Assembly: GCF_000703085.1 (NCBI RefSeq)
Contig: NZ_JNLL01000001.1
Location: forward strand, 1,426,001-1,490,000
DNA length: 64,000 nucleotides
Direction of reading: 5' to 3'
Source: Persephonella sp. KM09-Lau-8
GTDB lineage: Bacteria > Aquificota > Aquificia > Aquificales > Hydrogenothermaceae
The position numbers and the translations under genes were made by a program. The notes below the pieces were generated by a model that saw only the letters and a program-made list of their open reading frames with translations, did not search any database and was not told the origin of the DNA. Shown here one piece after another: positions 50,819 to 60,573 of this stretch. Each line of letters starts with the position of its first letter. Position 1 is the first letter of the stretch.

Positions 50819-51265
50819 ATGAATATGGGGAAGATTATTCTTGGATTTATCGTGGCTTTTACCATTTTGACAGTTATTTCATTTTTTGTTCTGGATAAGA
50901 AATATGCCGTTTCCCTTGGAATTATTGACCTATCCATAATAATATTTGCCTTTCTGGTCTGGCTTAATGATAAACAGTTCCACGAACGCCCAGGCCAGAG
51001 AATTTTCTCTATATCAGATAAAAAATTTATTGATGATGTAATAGTCCGTCAGATGAATATGCATGGAATAACAGAAATTAAAAATTGTGGTAATAAAATA
51101 GAATTTTTTAAAAAAGGACACAAGGCAGCAGAACTTAAATTTAGAACAGACGAAAATGGAAAACCAGTGGTAATAGATGGCAAATATGTAATAGAAATAG
51201 AAGCCCCAGAGTATATTCTTCACAATATAGACCATGAAACATGGAGTTTAATAGGAAAAAAATGA
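50819..51265 (+). CDS. Membrane protein of unknown function
   Basis: 148 residues. Two membrane spans (about 5-24 and 32-48) are followed by a soluble domain of about 90 residues with mixed strands (FDDVIVRQMNMHGITEIKNCGNKIEFF-like pattern, then ELKFRTDENGKPVVIDGKYVIEI). Not recognised. It follows LolA by 10 bases, and its end overlaps the cupin start in an ATGA arrangement (ATG 51262, stop 51263-51265). Confidence 0.6.
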   Translation: MNMGKIILGFIVAFTILTVISFFVLDKKYAVSLGIIDLSIIIFAFLVWLNDKQFHERPGQRIFSISDKKFIDDVIVRQMNMHGITEIKNCGNKIEFFKKGHKAAELKFRTDENGKPVVIDGKYVIEIEAPEYILHNIDHETWSLIGKK

Positions 51266-51549
51266 TACAGAAAACAGGTATCACAGACCCAGAGCTTATT
51301 AAACAGCAGCTTGAAAAAGAAGGATATACGAACATTTTTACATGGTGTGATGGAGCCGGTTCTTTCTATGACTGGCATACTCATCCTTATCAAGAGGTGA
51401 GATGGGTTTACAAAGGTTCCATTATAATGGGAACAGAGGACGGCGAAATAGTCTTAAATGAAGGAGATAGACTGGATTTACCGGCTGGAACAAGACACTG
51501 GGCAAAAACAGAAACAGGCGTCTGTTATGTATGCGGAAGTAAAAAATAG
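51262..51549 (+). CDS. Small cupin-domain protein
   Basis: 95 residues from the ATG at 51262, which overlaps the preceding stop (ATGA); an in-frame ATG lies at 51241 inside the upstream gene. The cupin motifs are DWHTHPYQEVRWVYKGSIIMG and NEGDRLDLPAGTRHWAKTETG, giving the metal ligands (His-x-His, Glu, His). The C-terminus ends CYVCGSKK. Cupins of this size serve as metal-dependent enzymes or sensors. The substrate is unknown. Confidence 0.8.
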   Translation: MIQKTGITDPELIKQQLEKEGYTNIFTWCDGAGSFYDWHTHPYQEVRWVYKGSIIMGTEDGEIVLNEGDRLDLPAGTRHWAKTETGVCYVCGSKK

Positions 51550-51558
51550 GAGGTCAAA

Positions 51559-51819
51559 ATGACAAAAGAAGAAAGACAAAAGATGGACGAGCTTATTATG
51601 AAAGCTTTTACACTGGCCTATGAGCTGGGAACAAATCTTGATGAATTACATAGACAGTTTAGGGAATTAAGATTTAATACCAAAGACAAAGATTTGAAAG
51701 CGGCGTTGATAAATCTTGAGCATGCATTTTTTATGACAGCCCAGTCAATAAATATACTTAAAGAACAGACCAGAAACGCTCTTATACCTCTCAGAAAAGC
51801 ACAAACCTGCGAGGAGTAA
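51559..51819 (+). CDS. Small helical protein of unknown function
   Basis: 86 residues, fully helical (MTKEERQKMDELIMKAFTLAYELG, LDELHRQFREL, ALINLEHAFFMTAQSINILKEQTRNALIPL). Not recognised. A ribosome binding site (AGGAGG) lies upstream. It starts 9 bases after the cupin gene and ends directly before the next start, so it belongs to the same transcript. Confidence 0.6.
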   Translation: MTKEERQKMDELIMKAFTLAYELGTNLDELHRQFRELRFNTKDKDLKAALINLEHAFFMTAQSINILKEQTRNALIPLRKAQTCEE

Positions 51820-52197
51820 ATGGAAAGAAAAATTCCAACAGTTTTCCTGAAGGCTTATGAGCTGATAGATGAAAACACAATGGACAAACTTGATGATGTA
51901 GAAACTCCTTTAATGCTTGTTGAGGAGATAGAAGATTTTAAAGAAAATGTTTTCTGGGTAAAAATCAGGAATCTCTGGGTTTTGATAGGAAAAATTCCTC
52001 CACTGAAACCTTCACCAGAAGATATAGTGCTATTCAGAGAAAAAGGCCAGTGGGGATTGTTTAAATACTTAGGTGAAGAAGAGGACAAAGTTGTCCTAAG
52101 AGATGGTAAAGATGAAAGAACTACCAGAGTTCCTAAAGAAATTGTTGAGTCTTTGGAATTATTTGGAAAAGTTCTAAGGGTTCAGGAAAAGGTATGA
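51820..52197 (+). CDS. Protein of unknown function
   Basis: 125 residues, not recognised. It mixes strands and helices (PLMLVEEIEDFKENVFWVKIRNLWVLIGKIPPLKPSPEDIVLFREKGQWGLFKYLGEEEDKVVLRDGKDERTTRVP). A beta-rich small domain such as an SH3-like barrel is possible for the middle and end. There is no signal peptide. It starts right at the stop of the previous gene and overlaps the TlpA-like gene by four bases. Confidence 0.6.
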   Translation: MERKIPTVFLKAYELIDENTMDKLDDVETPLMLVEEIEDFKENVFWVKIRNLWVLIGKIPPLKPSPEDIVLFREKGQWGLFKYLGEEEDKVVLRDGKDERTTRVPKEIVESLELFGKVLRVQEKV

Positions 52198-52676
52198 TAA
52201 AAAAAGGGTTATCAGCTTTTTTAACATTTTTTCTGGTTTTCTTAACTTTTTCGTGCCAGAAGGAACAGGCTGATAATAAAGAAGCATTTAAAAGTATTTT
52301 GTTATCCGCTGATGGAAAACCTATCCCACTTCCAGAGGACAAATTGATATTTATAAATTTTCTTGCTTACTCATGCACATCCTGTATGAAAGAACTGCCA
52401 GTAATAAAAAAAGTTTTAAGTGAACCAAAATACAAAGACAAATTCCAGTTTATAGGAATTGTAATAGACAGTGATAAAGGAGATTTTTCAGACCCGAATT
52501 TTCCGATTTATTCGGGGCATAAACGTAATTTTGTAAGATTTCCAGTTCAAGGAACACCAACCACCTACATAATAACCCCTAAAGGTAAAAAACTCCTTGT
52601 TATATTTGGTGCAGTGACAGAGGAAAATCTGAGAAAATTTTTAGACCAGGCTCTACAAAAAGCAAAAAGCCTTTAA
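52194..52676 (+). CDS. Thioredoxin-like lipoprotein (TlpA type)
   Basis: 160 residues. The lipoprotein signal peptide ends LTFS-Cys21, the lipid-attachment residue. The thioredoxin-like fold has AYSCTSCMKE (Cys61, Cys64), the cis-proline GTPTTYI and a GAVTEENL end. It should reduce disulfides of periplasmic proteins, for example in cytochrome c assembly. It overlaps the upstream gene by four bases. LepA follows after a 66-base gap. Confidence 0.82.
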   Translation: MIKKGLSAFLTFFLVFLTFSCQKEQADNKEAFKSILLSADGKPIPLPEDKLIFINFLAYSCTSCMKELPVIKKVLSEPKYKDKFQFIGIVIDSDKGDFSDPNFPIYSGHKRNFVRFPVQGTPTTYIITPKGKKLLVIFGAVTEENLRKFLDQALQKAKSL

Positions 52677-52742
52677 TCTTTAGAAATCTTTGAAAAATAT
52701 TATAATTTATACTCTAAAAATTTATTCTGATTGGGGTAATAA

Positions 52743-54545
52743 ATGAGTAGAAGAATGGAGCATATAAGAAACTTTTCAATAATAGCCCATGTTGACCATG
52801 GTAAATCAACTCTTGCAGATAGATTAATGGAATTTACCGGAGCTATTGAGGAAAGGGAAAAAAAAGACCAGCTTCTTGATACCCTTGATATAGAAAGGGA
52901 AAGGGGTATTACAATAAAGCTTCAGGCAGTAAGGCTGAACTACAGGGCAAAAAATGGAGAAGAATACACACTTCATCTGATTGATACCCCGGGACACGTT
53001 GATTTTGGATATGAAGTTTCCCGTTCACTTGCAGCCTGCGAAGGAGCATTACTGCTAATTGATGCCACACAGGGTATAGAAGCCCAGACTATAGCAACAT
53101 TCTGGCAGGCACTTGAACAGGATTTGGAAATAATACCAGTTATAAACAAAATAGACCTTCCATCTGCAGACGTTGACAGAATAAAAGAACAGATTGCAGA
53201 TGTTCTGGGGCTTGACCCTGATGAAGCAATACTTGCATCTGGTAAAGCAGGAATAGGTATTGAAGATATTCTTGAGGCAATTGTAAATAAAATTCCACCT
53301 CCTAAAGGAGAAGAAAATAAGCCTCTAAAAGCTCTTATTTTTGATTCATATTATGACTCATACAGGGGTGCTGTTGCCTTTGTCAGAATATTTGATGGTG
53401 AGGTAAAAAAAGGCACCAGAATAAAATTAATGTCCACAGGAAAGGAGTTTGAAGTTACAGAGGTTGGAGCGCAAACTCCACACATGACACAGCTTGAAAG
53501 TCTAAAAGCCGGTGATGTTGGATATATAGCAGCTGCAATTAAAGATGTAAGGGATATACGAATAGGAGATACAATAACCGATGCTAAAAACCCTACGCCT
53601 GAACCTGTTCCCGGATTTAGACCTGCAAAGCCCATGGTTTACGCAGGGCTCTACCCTACCGGTTCAACACTTTTTGAGGATTTAAGGGATGCCCTGGAAA
53701 AATACTCAATCAATGATGCGGCTCTAACCTATGAAATGGAAAGTTCTCCAGCACTTGGGCTTGGATTTAGATGTGGATTTTTAGGTCTATTACATATGGA
53801 AATTGTTCAGGAAAGACTTGAAAGGGAATATGATATTGAGCTAATTACCACAGCACCAAACGTTATATATAAAGTCATAACCAAAAAAGGTGAAGAGATA
53901 GAGGTTAGAAACCCTGCCCAGATGCCTGACCCTTCAGTAATAGAAAAAATCCTTGAGCCTTATATTGAAGCAAATATTATCACCCCAAATGATTACGTGG
54001 GAGCAATAATGCAGCTTGTTCAGGAAAAAAGAGGTATCCAGAAATCATTTGAGTATATAGACAAAAAAACCGTTCTCCTTAGATATGATATACCTATGGC
54101 AGAAGTTCTGTTTGATTTCCACGACAAACTAAAAACAGCCACAAGGGGATATGCTTCTTTTGATTATGAGTTTAAGGATTACAGACCCGGTGACCTTGTA
54201 AAAATGGATATTAAGATTAACGGGGAGCCTGTTGATGCCTTATCATTTATAGTTCATAGGGACAAAGCATACAGAGTTGGAAGAAATATAGTTGATAAGA
54301 TGAGGGAAGTTATCCCAAGACAGCTATTTGAGGTCAGAATTCAGGCTGTTATAGGTTCAAAAGTTGTAGCATCAGCAAGAGTTGCACCACTTAGAAAAGA
54401 TGTTCTTGCCAAGTGTTATGGTGGTGATGTAACCAGAAAGAAAAAACTCCTTGAAAAACAGAAAAAAGGTAAGAAAAGAATGAAACAGCTTGGTAAAGTT
54501 GAGCTTCCACAGGAAGCATTCCTCAGTATACTAAAGGCGGAGTAA
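52743..54545 (+). CDS. lepA: Elongation factor 4 (LepA)
   Basis: 600 residues, normal length. GTPase motifs [13 protein letters not shown] (G1), RERGITIK (G2), DTPGHVDFG (G3), NKIDLP (G4) and SGKAG (G5) are present. The C-terminal LepA-specific domain ([31 protein letters not shown] type) is complete. LepA is a ribosomal back-translocase or a biogenesis factor. It starts after a 66-base gap and is followed by a siroheme gene after 2 bases. Confidence 0.95.
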   Translation: MSRRMEHIRNFSIIAHVDHGKSTLADRLMEFTGAIEEREKKDQLLDTLDIERERGITIKLQAVRLNYRAKNGEEYTLHLIDTPGHVDFGYEVSRSLAACEGALLLIDATQGIEAQTIATFWQALEQDLEIIPVINKIDLPSADVDRIKEQIADVLGLDPDEAILASGKAGIGIEDILEAIVNKIPPPKGEENKPLKALIFDSYYDSYRGAVAFVRIFDGEVKKGTRIKLMSTGKEFEVTEVGAQTPHMTQLESLKAGDVGYIAAAIKDVRDIRIGDTITDAKNPTPEPVPGFRPAKPMVYAGLYPTGSTLFEDLRDALEKYSINDAALTYEMESSPALGLGFRCGFLGLLHMEIVQERLEREYDIELITTAPNVIYKVITKKGEEIEVRNPAQMPDPSVIEKILEPYIEANIITPNDYVGAIMQLVQEKRGIQKSFEYIDKKTVLLRYDIPMAEVLFDFHDKLKTATRGYASFDYEFKDYRPGDLVKMDIKINGEPVDALSFIVHRDKAYRVGRNIVDKMREVIPRQLFEVRIQAVIGSKVVASARVAPLRKDVLAKCYGGDVTRKKKLLEKQKKGKKRMKQLGKVELPQEAFLSILKAE

Positions 54546-54547
54546 AG

Positions 54548-55111
54548 ATGGCTCTATTTCCTATGTTTGTTGACATAAAAGGAAAAAAAGTCTTAATCAT
54601 CGGAGGAGGAATAGTTGCTCTCCGTAAAATAGAAAAACTTCTTCCCTTTGAGCCTGATATGAAAGTTATTGCAAAAGATTTTCATCCTGATACATTTCAG
54701 CTTTTACAGGAAAAAAATATCCCTTACGAACAAAGGGAGTTCAGATTTTCTGACCTTAAAGGACAAAAGATTGTTATTGTTGCTGTTGATGATATAAACC
54801 TACAAAAACAGATTTTTGAATATACAAGAGGGAAAAATATTCTGGTTAACTCTGTTGATAGCCCTGACTATTGCGATTTTATTTTTCCTGCCTATGTGAA
54901 AAAGGGAGATATTGTCATAGGAATTACTACCTCAGGAAATCTTCCAGGACTATCAGCAAAACTGAGAAAGCATATAGAAAAAAACCTTCCAGAAAATTTA
55001 GAAGATATATTCAACCAGATAAAAAAAGTCCGTGAGGAACTACCGAAAGGAGAAGAAAGACAGAAAAAAATACTCCAACTGATTGATGAACTTTTTGAGA
55101 ATAATAAATGA
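54548..55111 (+). CDS. Precorrin-2 dehydrogenase / sirohydrochlorin ferrochelatase (CysG N-domain type)
   Basis: 187 residues, MET8/SirC/CysG-B type. GKKVLIIGGGIVALRKIEKLLPFEPDMKVI is the NAD site. NSVDSPDYCDFIFPAYVKKGDIVIGITTSGNLPGLSAKLRKHIE contains the family Asp and catalytic Ser. It makes siroheme from precorrin-2, which the nirA product at 61.7 kb requires as cofactor. It follows lepA by 2 bases and overlaps the next small gene by four bases. Confidence 0.88.
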   Translation: MALFPMFVDIKGKKVLIIGGGIVALRKIEKLLPFEPDMKVIAKDFHPDTFQLLQEKNIPYEQREFRFSDLKGQKIVIVAVDDINLQKQIFEYTRGKNILVNSVDSPDYCDFIFPAYVKKGDIVIGITTSGNLPGLSAKLRKHIEKNLPENLEDIFNQIKKVREELPKGEERQKKILQLIDELFENNK

Positions 55112-55365
55112 CTTCTGTTGAGATAACCGTTAATAGAAGCTATAAGGATTTTATTTCCGAAAAAGAACTTGCACAAATTATTAAAGAAATGAAAAAAGCT
55201 GAAACAGAAAGGATTTATATTTTATTCACAGAGGTTCCAGTGAAAGAACTTATAGCCTTCAGCCTGAGAAACAATATCCCTTTTGAAAATCTAAAAAATT
55301 ATTATCTTAAATATATAAAGAGCATAGGATTTAAAAAATTAGAAAGGATGTTTGGAAATGATTGA
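55108..55365 (+). CDS. Small unknown protein
   Basis: 85 residues, not recognised. It seems alpha/beta (SVEITVNRSYKDFISEKELAQIIKEMKKAETERIYILFTEVPVKELIAFSLRNNIPFENLKNYYLKYIKSIG). The overlap with the siroheme gene (ATGA) and with the HAD gene (8 bases) shows translational coupling on both sides. Confidence 0.6.
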   Translation: MTSVEITVNRSYKDFISEKELAQIIKEMKKAETERIYILFTEVPVKELIAFSLRNNIPFENLKNYYLKYIKSIGFKKLERMFGND

Positions 55366-56122
55366 TTTCAAAAAAATAAAAGGATTTTTGCTGGATTTAG
55401 ATGGTGTTTTATACATTATAGACAAGCCGATAGAAGGTGCACAGGAAACCCTAAAAAAACTAAAAGAGAAATATCCTGTCAGATTCATAACAAACACCAC
55501 CACAAGACCCCGTAAAGTTGTTTATCAGAAATTAATCAAAATGGGGTTTGACGTCAAAGAAGAGGAAATCTTTTCTGCCCTTGAGGCTACAAAGCAGTTT
55601 TTAAAGGAAAAAGATGCTGGAGCTTTCCTGATACTCACAGACCTTGCCCTTGAAGACATGAAAGATATCAAAAAGGAACCTGTCGAATATGTGGTAATTG
55701 GAGATGCACGGGATAATTTCACCTATGAAAATATGAACAAAGCCTTTAGATATTTAATGGATGGAGCTGAGCTACTGGCAGCTGCCAAAAATAAATATTT
55801 CAGAGATAAAGACGGTAAATTATCTTTAGACTGCGGAGCATATATTGTGGGACTGGAATTTGCAACAGGTAAAAAAGCAAAGCTTATAGGTAAACCGAAT
55901 AAAGACTTTTTCTTACTTGCTGTAAAATCAATGGGATTAAAACCGGAAGAGGTGGCAGTTATAGGTGATGATATTGAATCCGACGTCAAAGGTGCAATGG
56001 ATGCCGGACTAAAAGGAATACTGGTAAAAACAGGCAAATTCACCCCTCAAGATTTAGAAAAAGGTATAAAACCAGACCTGATAATAGAAAACATTAATCA
56101 AATTTTGGAGTTTATAGATTAA
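55358..56122 (+). CDS. HAD-superfamily IIA hydrolase (phosphatase)
   Basis: 254 residues from the ATG at 55358 with AAAGGATG upstream; the TTG at 55352 is also in frame. FLLDLDGVLYIIDKPIEGA is motif I, RFITNTTTRPRKVV motif II, the cap domain occupies the middle, KLIGKPNKDF gives the Lys, and GDDIESDVKGAMDAGLKGI motif IV. NagD-like phosphatase on a small sugar or nucleotide phosphate. It closes the lepA operon before the restriction cassette. Confidence 0.88.
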   Translation: MIDFKKIKGFLLDLDGVLYIIDKPIEGAQETLKKLKEKYPVRFITNTTTRPRKVVYQKLIKMGFDVKEEEIFSALEATKQFLKEKDAGAFLILTDLALEDMKDIKKEPVEYVVIGDARDNFTYENMNKAFRYLMDGAELLAAAKNKYFRDKDGKLSLDCGAYIVGLEFATGKKAKLIGKPNKDFFLLAVKSMGLKPEEVAVIGDDIESDVKGAMDAGLKGILVKTGKFTPQDLEKGIKPDLIIENINQILEFID

Positions 56123-56124
56123 TT

Positions 56125-57558
56125 ATGAATGAATATATTCTCCATTTTGCAGAAAAACCATTGCTATTAGATGAAGAAGATTTAGAGGATACAAAAGAAA
56201 TTCTTGAATATTTAAAAAAGAAAGAACAGATAGATATTCAGGAAAATTTTATATTTTTTAAAAACTACACTGGAATTATTGAAACAAAATCTAAAAATTA
56301 CTTGGTAATTCCCAAAAAATTAGCCAAACACTTTAATCTAATAAATGAAAAGGATGAACCTATAGAAAATTTTGAAAAAACTTATGACAAAAAATTTGAA
56401 CAATTTTTAAAGTATATTTTACAAAAACTTTCAAAAGAACATATTATCTATAGCCTAAGTTTATCTCATTTCCCAGTAGAAGAAAGCAAATTAAATGAAA
56501 GTTCTATTTTAAAGCTACTGCTGTTATTAAACAAAAAGGATGAACTTATCGGTTCCTTTTACTTGATACTTACAAACCCACATAGAAAACTGATTGAGTA
56601 TGAAAGTTACAAAAATATTGATGAAGTTAGCTATGTGGACTCGGATGTTATAGTAGACATTATCCAAAATCCTGAAAGATTATATGAAACTTCAAATGGA
56701 ATAATTGACGATCAAGGGAAAAGATATGCACCTTCAACAGTTCTCCAGTATGAAACTGAGGAAACTTTTGATACTTTGGAAAATAGATTTATAAAACACT
56801 TTTTAAAAGAATTAGAAAATATTCTTTTGAATGAACTGAAAGATTTTATGTTTTTGGATGAATTAAAGGAATTAAAAAATGAAGTAGAAAATATGCTTCA
56901 ATCAGACATTTTTTCTGAAGTTGGCGACCTGAACTATTTTCCATCAAATTCACAGGTTCTAATGAAAAAATCTGGATACAGAGAGATCTTCCAGATTTAC
57001 AGACTTTTACATCTCTCTTTTGTCCCAAAGATTTTTGAAGATTTAGACATGGCTTTTTCTTTAAAAGATATGGCTACTCTGTGGGAATATTATGTTTTGA
57101 TAAAGATATTAAAAGAGTTTAAGGAAAAATGTGGAAATTATAAAGTTGAAATTAATTTTAAAGAGAAAAGTAAATATAAAACCAACTATGAGGAGGCAAA
57201 GTTTAGGTTTAAAAATAGATTAATCTTATATTTTCAAAAGACTAAAAAGAGTTATGCAAATGTAGAATTCAGACCTGATTTTCTAATTGAATACAACGGA
57301 AAAAGTTATGTCTTTGATGCAAAGTTTAGAATTTTTAAAGATAATAGGCCAGACATCCTGAAAAATATGCATTATTATAAAGACGGATTAAAACTGAATT
57401 CAGCAGTGGCAGTGTGTTTAGGGGAAGATAAAAAAGGAAGTTTTTGGGTAGTTGATAAAACTGATAAAAACGATAAGGATTTGTTTTCTCTTTTAGAAAT
57501 AATAAACAATGAAGAACTTAAAGGTATTGGATATATTAATTTAAAATTAGAAATGTAA
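56125..57558 (+). CDS. DUF2357/McrC-like nuclease with PD-(D/E)xK core
   Basis: 477 residues. The C-terminal third holds the nuclease core RPDFLIEYNGKSYVFDAKFRIF (Asp385, Asp398, Lys400). The N-terminal 300 residues are helical and fit the DUF2357 region of McrC-like proteins (DTLENRFIKHFLKELENIL and the following segment). It probably cuts DNA when driven by the McrB-like motor encoded two genes downstream. It starts 2 bases after the HAD gene, so the cassette may share a promoter with it. Confidence 0.8.
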   Translation: MNEYILHFAEKPLLLDEEDLEDTKEILEYLKKKEQIDIQENFIFFKNYTGIIETKSKNYLVIPKKLAKHFNLINEKDEPIENFEKTYDKKFEQFLKYILQKLSKEHIIYSLSLSHFPVEESKLNESSILKLLLLLNKKDELIGSFYLILTNPHRKLIEYESYKNIDEVSYVDSDVIVDIIQNPERLYETSNGIIDDQGKRYAPSTVLQYETEETFDTLENRFIKHFLKELENILLNELKDFMFLDELKELKNEVENMLQSDIFSEVGDLNYFPSNSQVLMKKSGYREIFQIYRLLHLSFVPKIFEDLDMAFSLKDMATLWEYYVLIKILKEFKEKCGNYKVEINFKEKSKYKTNYEEAKFRFKNRLILYFQKTKKSYANVEFRPDFLIEYNGKSYVFDAKFRIFKDNRPDILKNMHYYKDGLKLNSAVAVCLGEDKKGSFWVVDKTDKNDKDLFSLLEIINNEELKGIGYINLKLEM

Positions 57559-57587
57559 ACTCTAAAAGAGAACTAAAAGAGGAAAAA

Positions 57588-57893
57588 TTGAAATTAAAAG
57601 TAATTCCTGCTTTTACAGGAAGAGAATATCAATCTATAGATGAAATTTTAAAGGATAAGAAAGCAAAAAAACTCCTCTGGGCTGAAATTTTGTTTAATGA
57701 TGAAATAAACTGGGAAAAATTTAAAGACAAAATAAAAGAAGATTATAAAAAAGTGGCTATTTTTTATACAAATTTTAGATATTTATTCAAAAGGAAAAAG
57801 CCATTACCAGAAATAAGAGAAAGAGTAGATGAAAAAGAAATTAGAAGATTTGAAGAAATTTATAGGTTTCTAAATATCGGAGAGAAGGCATGA
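57588..57893 (+). CDS. Small protein between the McrC- and McrB-like genes
   Basis: 101 residues from a TTG with GAGGAAA upstream. Basic and helical (KFKDKIKEDYKKVAIFYTNFRYLFKRKKPLPEIRERVDEKEIRRFEEIYRFLNIGE), not recognised. The end overlaps the McrB-like start by four bases (ATGA), so it is translated with it. Two-gene McrBC systems do not have it; it could be an adaptor or a regulator. Confidence 0.65.
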   Translation: MKLKVIPAFTGREYQSIDEILKDKKAKKLLWAEILFNDEINWEKFKDKIKEDYKKVAIFYTNFRYLFKRKKPLPEIRERVDEKEIRRFEEIYRFLNIGEKA

Positions 57894-60121
57894 GTAAAAA
57901 ACTTTCAAAAGAAGAAATAAAAAAGTTAATTAAAGATTTTATCAATGATTCTTTAAAGAATTTATATAACTCAAGTGAAATTAATCAAAGATGTAAAGAT
58001 TTAAGCTATAAAGATCTTCAAATAAAAGTTGGTTTTGGACTTGGTGTTCCTGCAAAAGTTTCCTGGATGGCTTTTTTAAAATTTGATCAAAAAGTTTCAA
58101 AAGGAATTTATCCTGTGATCCTATTTAATAGAAAAGACTGTTTAATACTAGTCTATGGTATTTCTGAAGCAAAAAATCCAGAAATAGATTGGGGAAAGAA
58201 AATAGAAAATAAATATAAAAAAATAAAAGATTCAAATTGTGAGTGTAATCTATCTATAATAAAAGAAAAATATCCTAATTCTTACTTAAAAGAATGTTAT
58301 AAACTGAAAAATGGAGAATTAAATGAAACACAATTGAATGATCTGATAGAAAATTTAGATGAAATAATTGATTATTATTTTAAAAATTTTCAATCTTCAT
58401 ATAAAAGAAAAAAGGAAACTTGCTTTGAAAACTCAAACTTAAAACTTGAACCACACATAATCAAGTCTTTTTATAATTCCCTCAAAACGAAAGGATTTAT
58501 AATACTTGCAGGACTTTCAGGGACAGGAAAAACAAAAATATTTGAGGAATTTGTGAAATGTTTTCCAACTTTAGATAAAGGAGAGAAAGAAAAATGGATT
58601 GTTATTAAAGAAACAGGTAAAAAGCTTTTACCTGTGAAAAAAGAAGAAATTGAATTTAATAGAGGAAAAATATCAATTATAAATTTTATAGAATCTATAA
58701 ACGAAGCTTTGTCATCTGAAACCAATAGAAAGGTATTTTTAAAATTAAACAATTATTATGTAGACCTAATCTCTGTAATAGGGAAATTAAAAGAAAAAAC
58801 AGATCTAATAGGCTCATCGGATATTACTAATCATCTTTCTGTATATATTGCAAGTTTATTTGGATTTGAGATTATCGAAAAAAAAGATATAGAAAAATTA
58901 AATTTACAGAAATTAGATAAAGAATTAGAAATAAGGGAATTTGAAAGAAAAATGTCTAACAATCTATTCTTCCCAATCCGTCCAGATTTTAAAGATACAA
59001 AATCATTACTTGGATTTTACAATCCATTGAAAGAAAAATACCATTCAACACCTTTATTAGATTTTGTTTTAGAATCTTCAAGAAACTATTTAGAAAAAGG
59101 AAATGAGGCTGATCCATTCTTTGTTTTGTTTGATGAAATGAATTTAGCAAGAGTTGAATATTATTTTGCTGACTTTTTATCAGTGTTAGAAGCAAAAAGA
59201 TTTGAAAATAGTAATGAAACGATAAGAAATGAAAACTTTATTGAATTTTTAAAAGTTTTAGGAAAGGAAACTTCTGTAATAAACGAAAATAATTACAAAT
59301 TCACATCCCAAAGTATAAAACTCCATAATGAAGAAAAAATTGATGATATTCCAAAAGAGCTATTCTTACCACCAAATCTTTACTTTGTTGGAACAGTAAA
59401 TATCGATGAAACTACACACATGTTTTCACCAAAAGTTTTAGATAGAGCATTTACAATTGAGTTTGATGTAGGAAGTTTTAATGAATATTTGGAGTTTTTA
59501 AATGAAAAATCAGAGAATTCAAACTTGGCTGATGAATTTAAAGATAAACTCAAACAAGATTTTATAAACAACGGTAGGTTTGCAGTCATTGATAAAAACA
59601 AAATAAAAGAGTTTACTAAAGAAAATAAAAACATTATTAAAAAACTTCAAGATATAAATGAAGTTTTAAGAAAATATAATCTACACTTTGGCTATCGTGT
59701 TTTTGATGAAATTATGATGTTTCTTTATAACTCTCAGAATTCACAGTATAGCTTTGAAAGTTTAGATGAAGCTTTTGACTTGGCTATAAAAATGAAAGTT
59801 CTTCCAAAATTCCACGGAACAAGACAGAAACTCGAAGAGCCAATTATTGAGCTTTTGGAAGTTTTAAAGTTGAGAAAAGTAAATTCTGAAAATGAACAAT
59901 CTCAAGAGAATTCCGAGAATCAATCTAATAATGAAAAGAAAGATTTAATAGAACAAATTTCAGAAAATTTAAAAGGAATTCCTGTTATTGAGAATAAAAC
60001 TTTGAAGGTATCTTTAGGAGAAAAGGAATTCCGAATACAAACCCCTTATTTACATACTACGCATAAACTTTTAGAAATACTTTACAAGCTTCAAACACAA
60101 GGATTTGCCAGCTTTATGTAA
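57890..60121 (+). CDS. McrB-like AAA+ GTPase/ATPase with N-terminal MrcB domain and large insertion
   Basis: 743 residues. The N-terminal 170 or so look like the MrcB/DUF3578 DNA-binding domain (YKDLQIKVGFGLGVPAKVSWMAFLKFDQKVSKGIYPVILF). Walker A is GLSGTGKT (208-215). Walker B is LFDEMNLARVEYYFADFLSVLEAKR (Asp415, Glu416). About 200 residues separate them, clearly more than the roughly 70 in E. coli McrB. Sensor-like FVGTVNIDETTHMFSPKVLDRAF follows where McrB has NTAD. It should recognise DNA modified or foreign to the cell and drive the McrC-like nuclease. Confidence 0.83.
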   Translation: MSKKLSKEEIKKLIKDFINDSLKNLYNSSEINQRCKDLSYKDLQIKVGFGLGVPAKVSWMAFLKFDQKVSKGIYPVILFNRKDCLILVYGISEAKNPEIDWGKKIENKYKKIKDSNCECNLSIIKEKYPNSYLKECYKLKNGELNETQLNDLIENLDEIIDYYFKNFQSSYKRKKETCFENSNLKLEPHIIKSFYNSLKTKGFIILAGLSGTGKTKIFEEFVKCFPTLDKGEKEKWIVIKETGKKLLPVKKEEIEFNRGKISIINFIESINEALSSETNRKVFLKLNNYYVDLISVIGKLKEKTDLIGSSDITNHLSVYIASLFGFEIIEKKDIEKLNLQKLDKELEIREFERKMSNNLFFPIRPDFKDTKSLLGFYNPLKEKYHSTPLLDFVLESSRNYLEKGNEADPFFVLFDEMNLARVEYYFADFLSVLEAKRFENSNETIRNENFIEFLKVLGKETSVINENNYKFTSQSIKLHNEEKIDDIPKELFLPPNLYFVGTVNIDETTHMFSPKVLDRAFTIEFDVGSFNEYLEFLNEKSENSNLADEFKDKLKQDFINNGRFAVIDKNKIKEFTKENKNIIKKLQDINEVLRKYNLHFGYRVFDEIMMFLYNSQNSQYSFESLDEAFDLAIKMKVLPKFHGTRQKLEEPIIELLEVLKLRKVNSENEQSQENSENQSNNEKKDLIEQISENLKGIPVIENKTLKVSLGEKEFRIQTPYLHTTHKLLEILYKLQTQGFASFM

Positions 60122-60125
60122 AGCT

Positions 60126-60560
60126 TTAAACAAATATATCTATCTTCTGTTGTTGATTATTTTCTTCCTGCTGTTGTTTTTGCAGTTCTATTCTTGCTTT
60201 CATCTCAAGCATAGCTGCTCTGGCAGCTACGGCTCTATCCTGTGGAGAAGGATCTGCTGGGGCAAGGGCAGCTCTTTTTATTTTCTGGGCTATCTCTATA
60301 GTTTCTTCTGGAGTCCTACCTTCTTTTATTTTTATAGGAACTTCTCCACCAACTATGTATAACTTACCATCGGGACCTTTTTTATACTTATAATGAACAG
60401 GTCCTGCCAGCTCTCCTCCTGCAATCTTATGTGCCATCTCATGAGCTTTTACCTTTTGTTCAGTTATACGAAGTTGCTGTATAACCTGCTGCAGCTTTAT
60501 ATCATTAAGATTTTTATACCCCTGATAATAAGCCCCTGAATTCCCAACTCCCTCAATCAT
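60126..60560 (-). CDS. SprA-related putative metalloprotease
   Basis: 144 residues. KVKAHEMAHKIAGGELAG has the HExxH-type motif (HEMAH) of the SprA-related/CJM1_0395 family. GPVHYKYKKGPDGKLYIVGGEVPIKIKEGRTPEETIEIAQKIKRAALAPADPSPQDRAVAARAAMLEMKAR is the conserved rest. A Gln-rich tail (QKQQQEENNQQQK) ends the chain. There is no signal peptide. Role unknown. It is convergent with the McrB-like gene and lies 14 bases after the TrpD2-like gene. Confidence 0.72.
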   Translation of the reverse strand: MIEGVGNSGAYYQGYKNLNDIKLQQVIQQLRITEQKVKAHEMAHKIAGGELAGPVHYKYKKGPDGKLYIVGGEVPIKIKEGRTPEETIEIAQKIKRAALAPADPSPQDRAVAARAAMLEMKARIELQKQQQEENNQQQKIDIFV

Positions 60561-60573
60561 TTCAATTTAAAAA

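Noticed and set aside
56125-56145. AATGAATATATTC at the start of the McrC-like gene as a fifth hydrogenase operator
   Set aside because: The right arm does not match ATTCATT at the fixed spacing and it lies in coding sequence.
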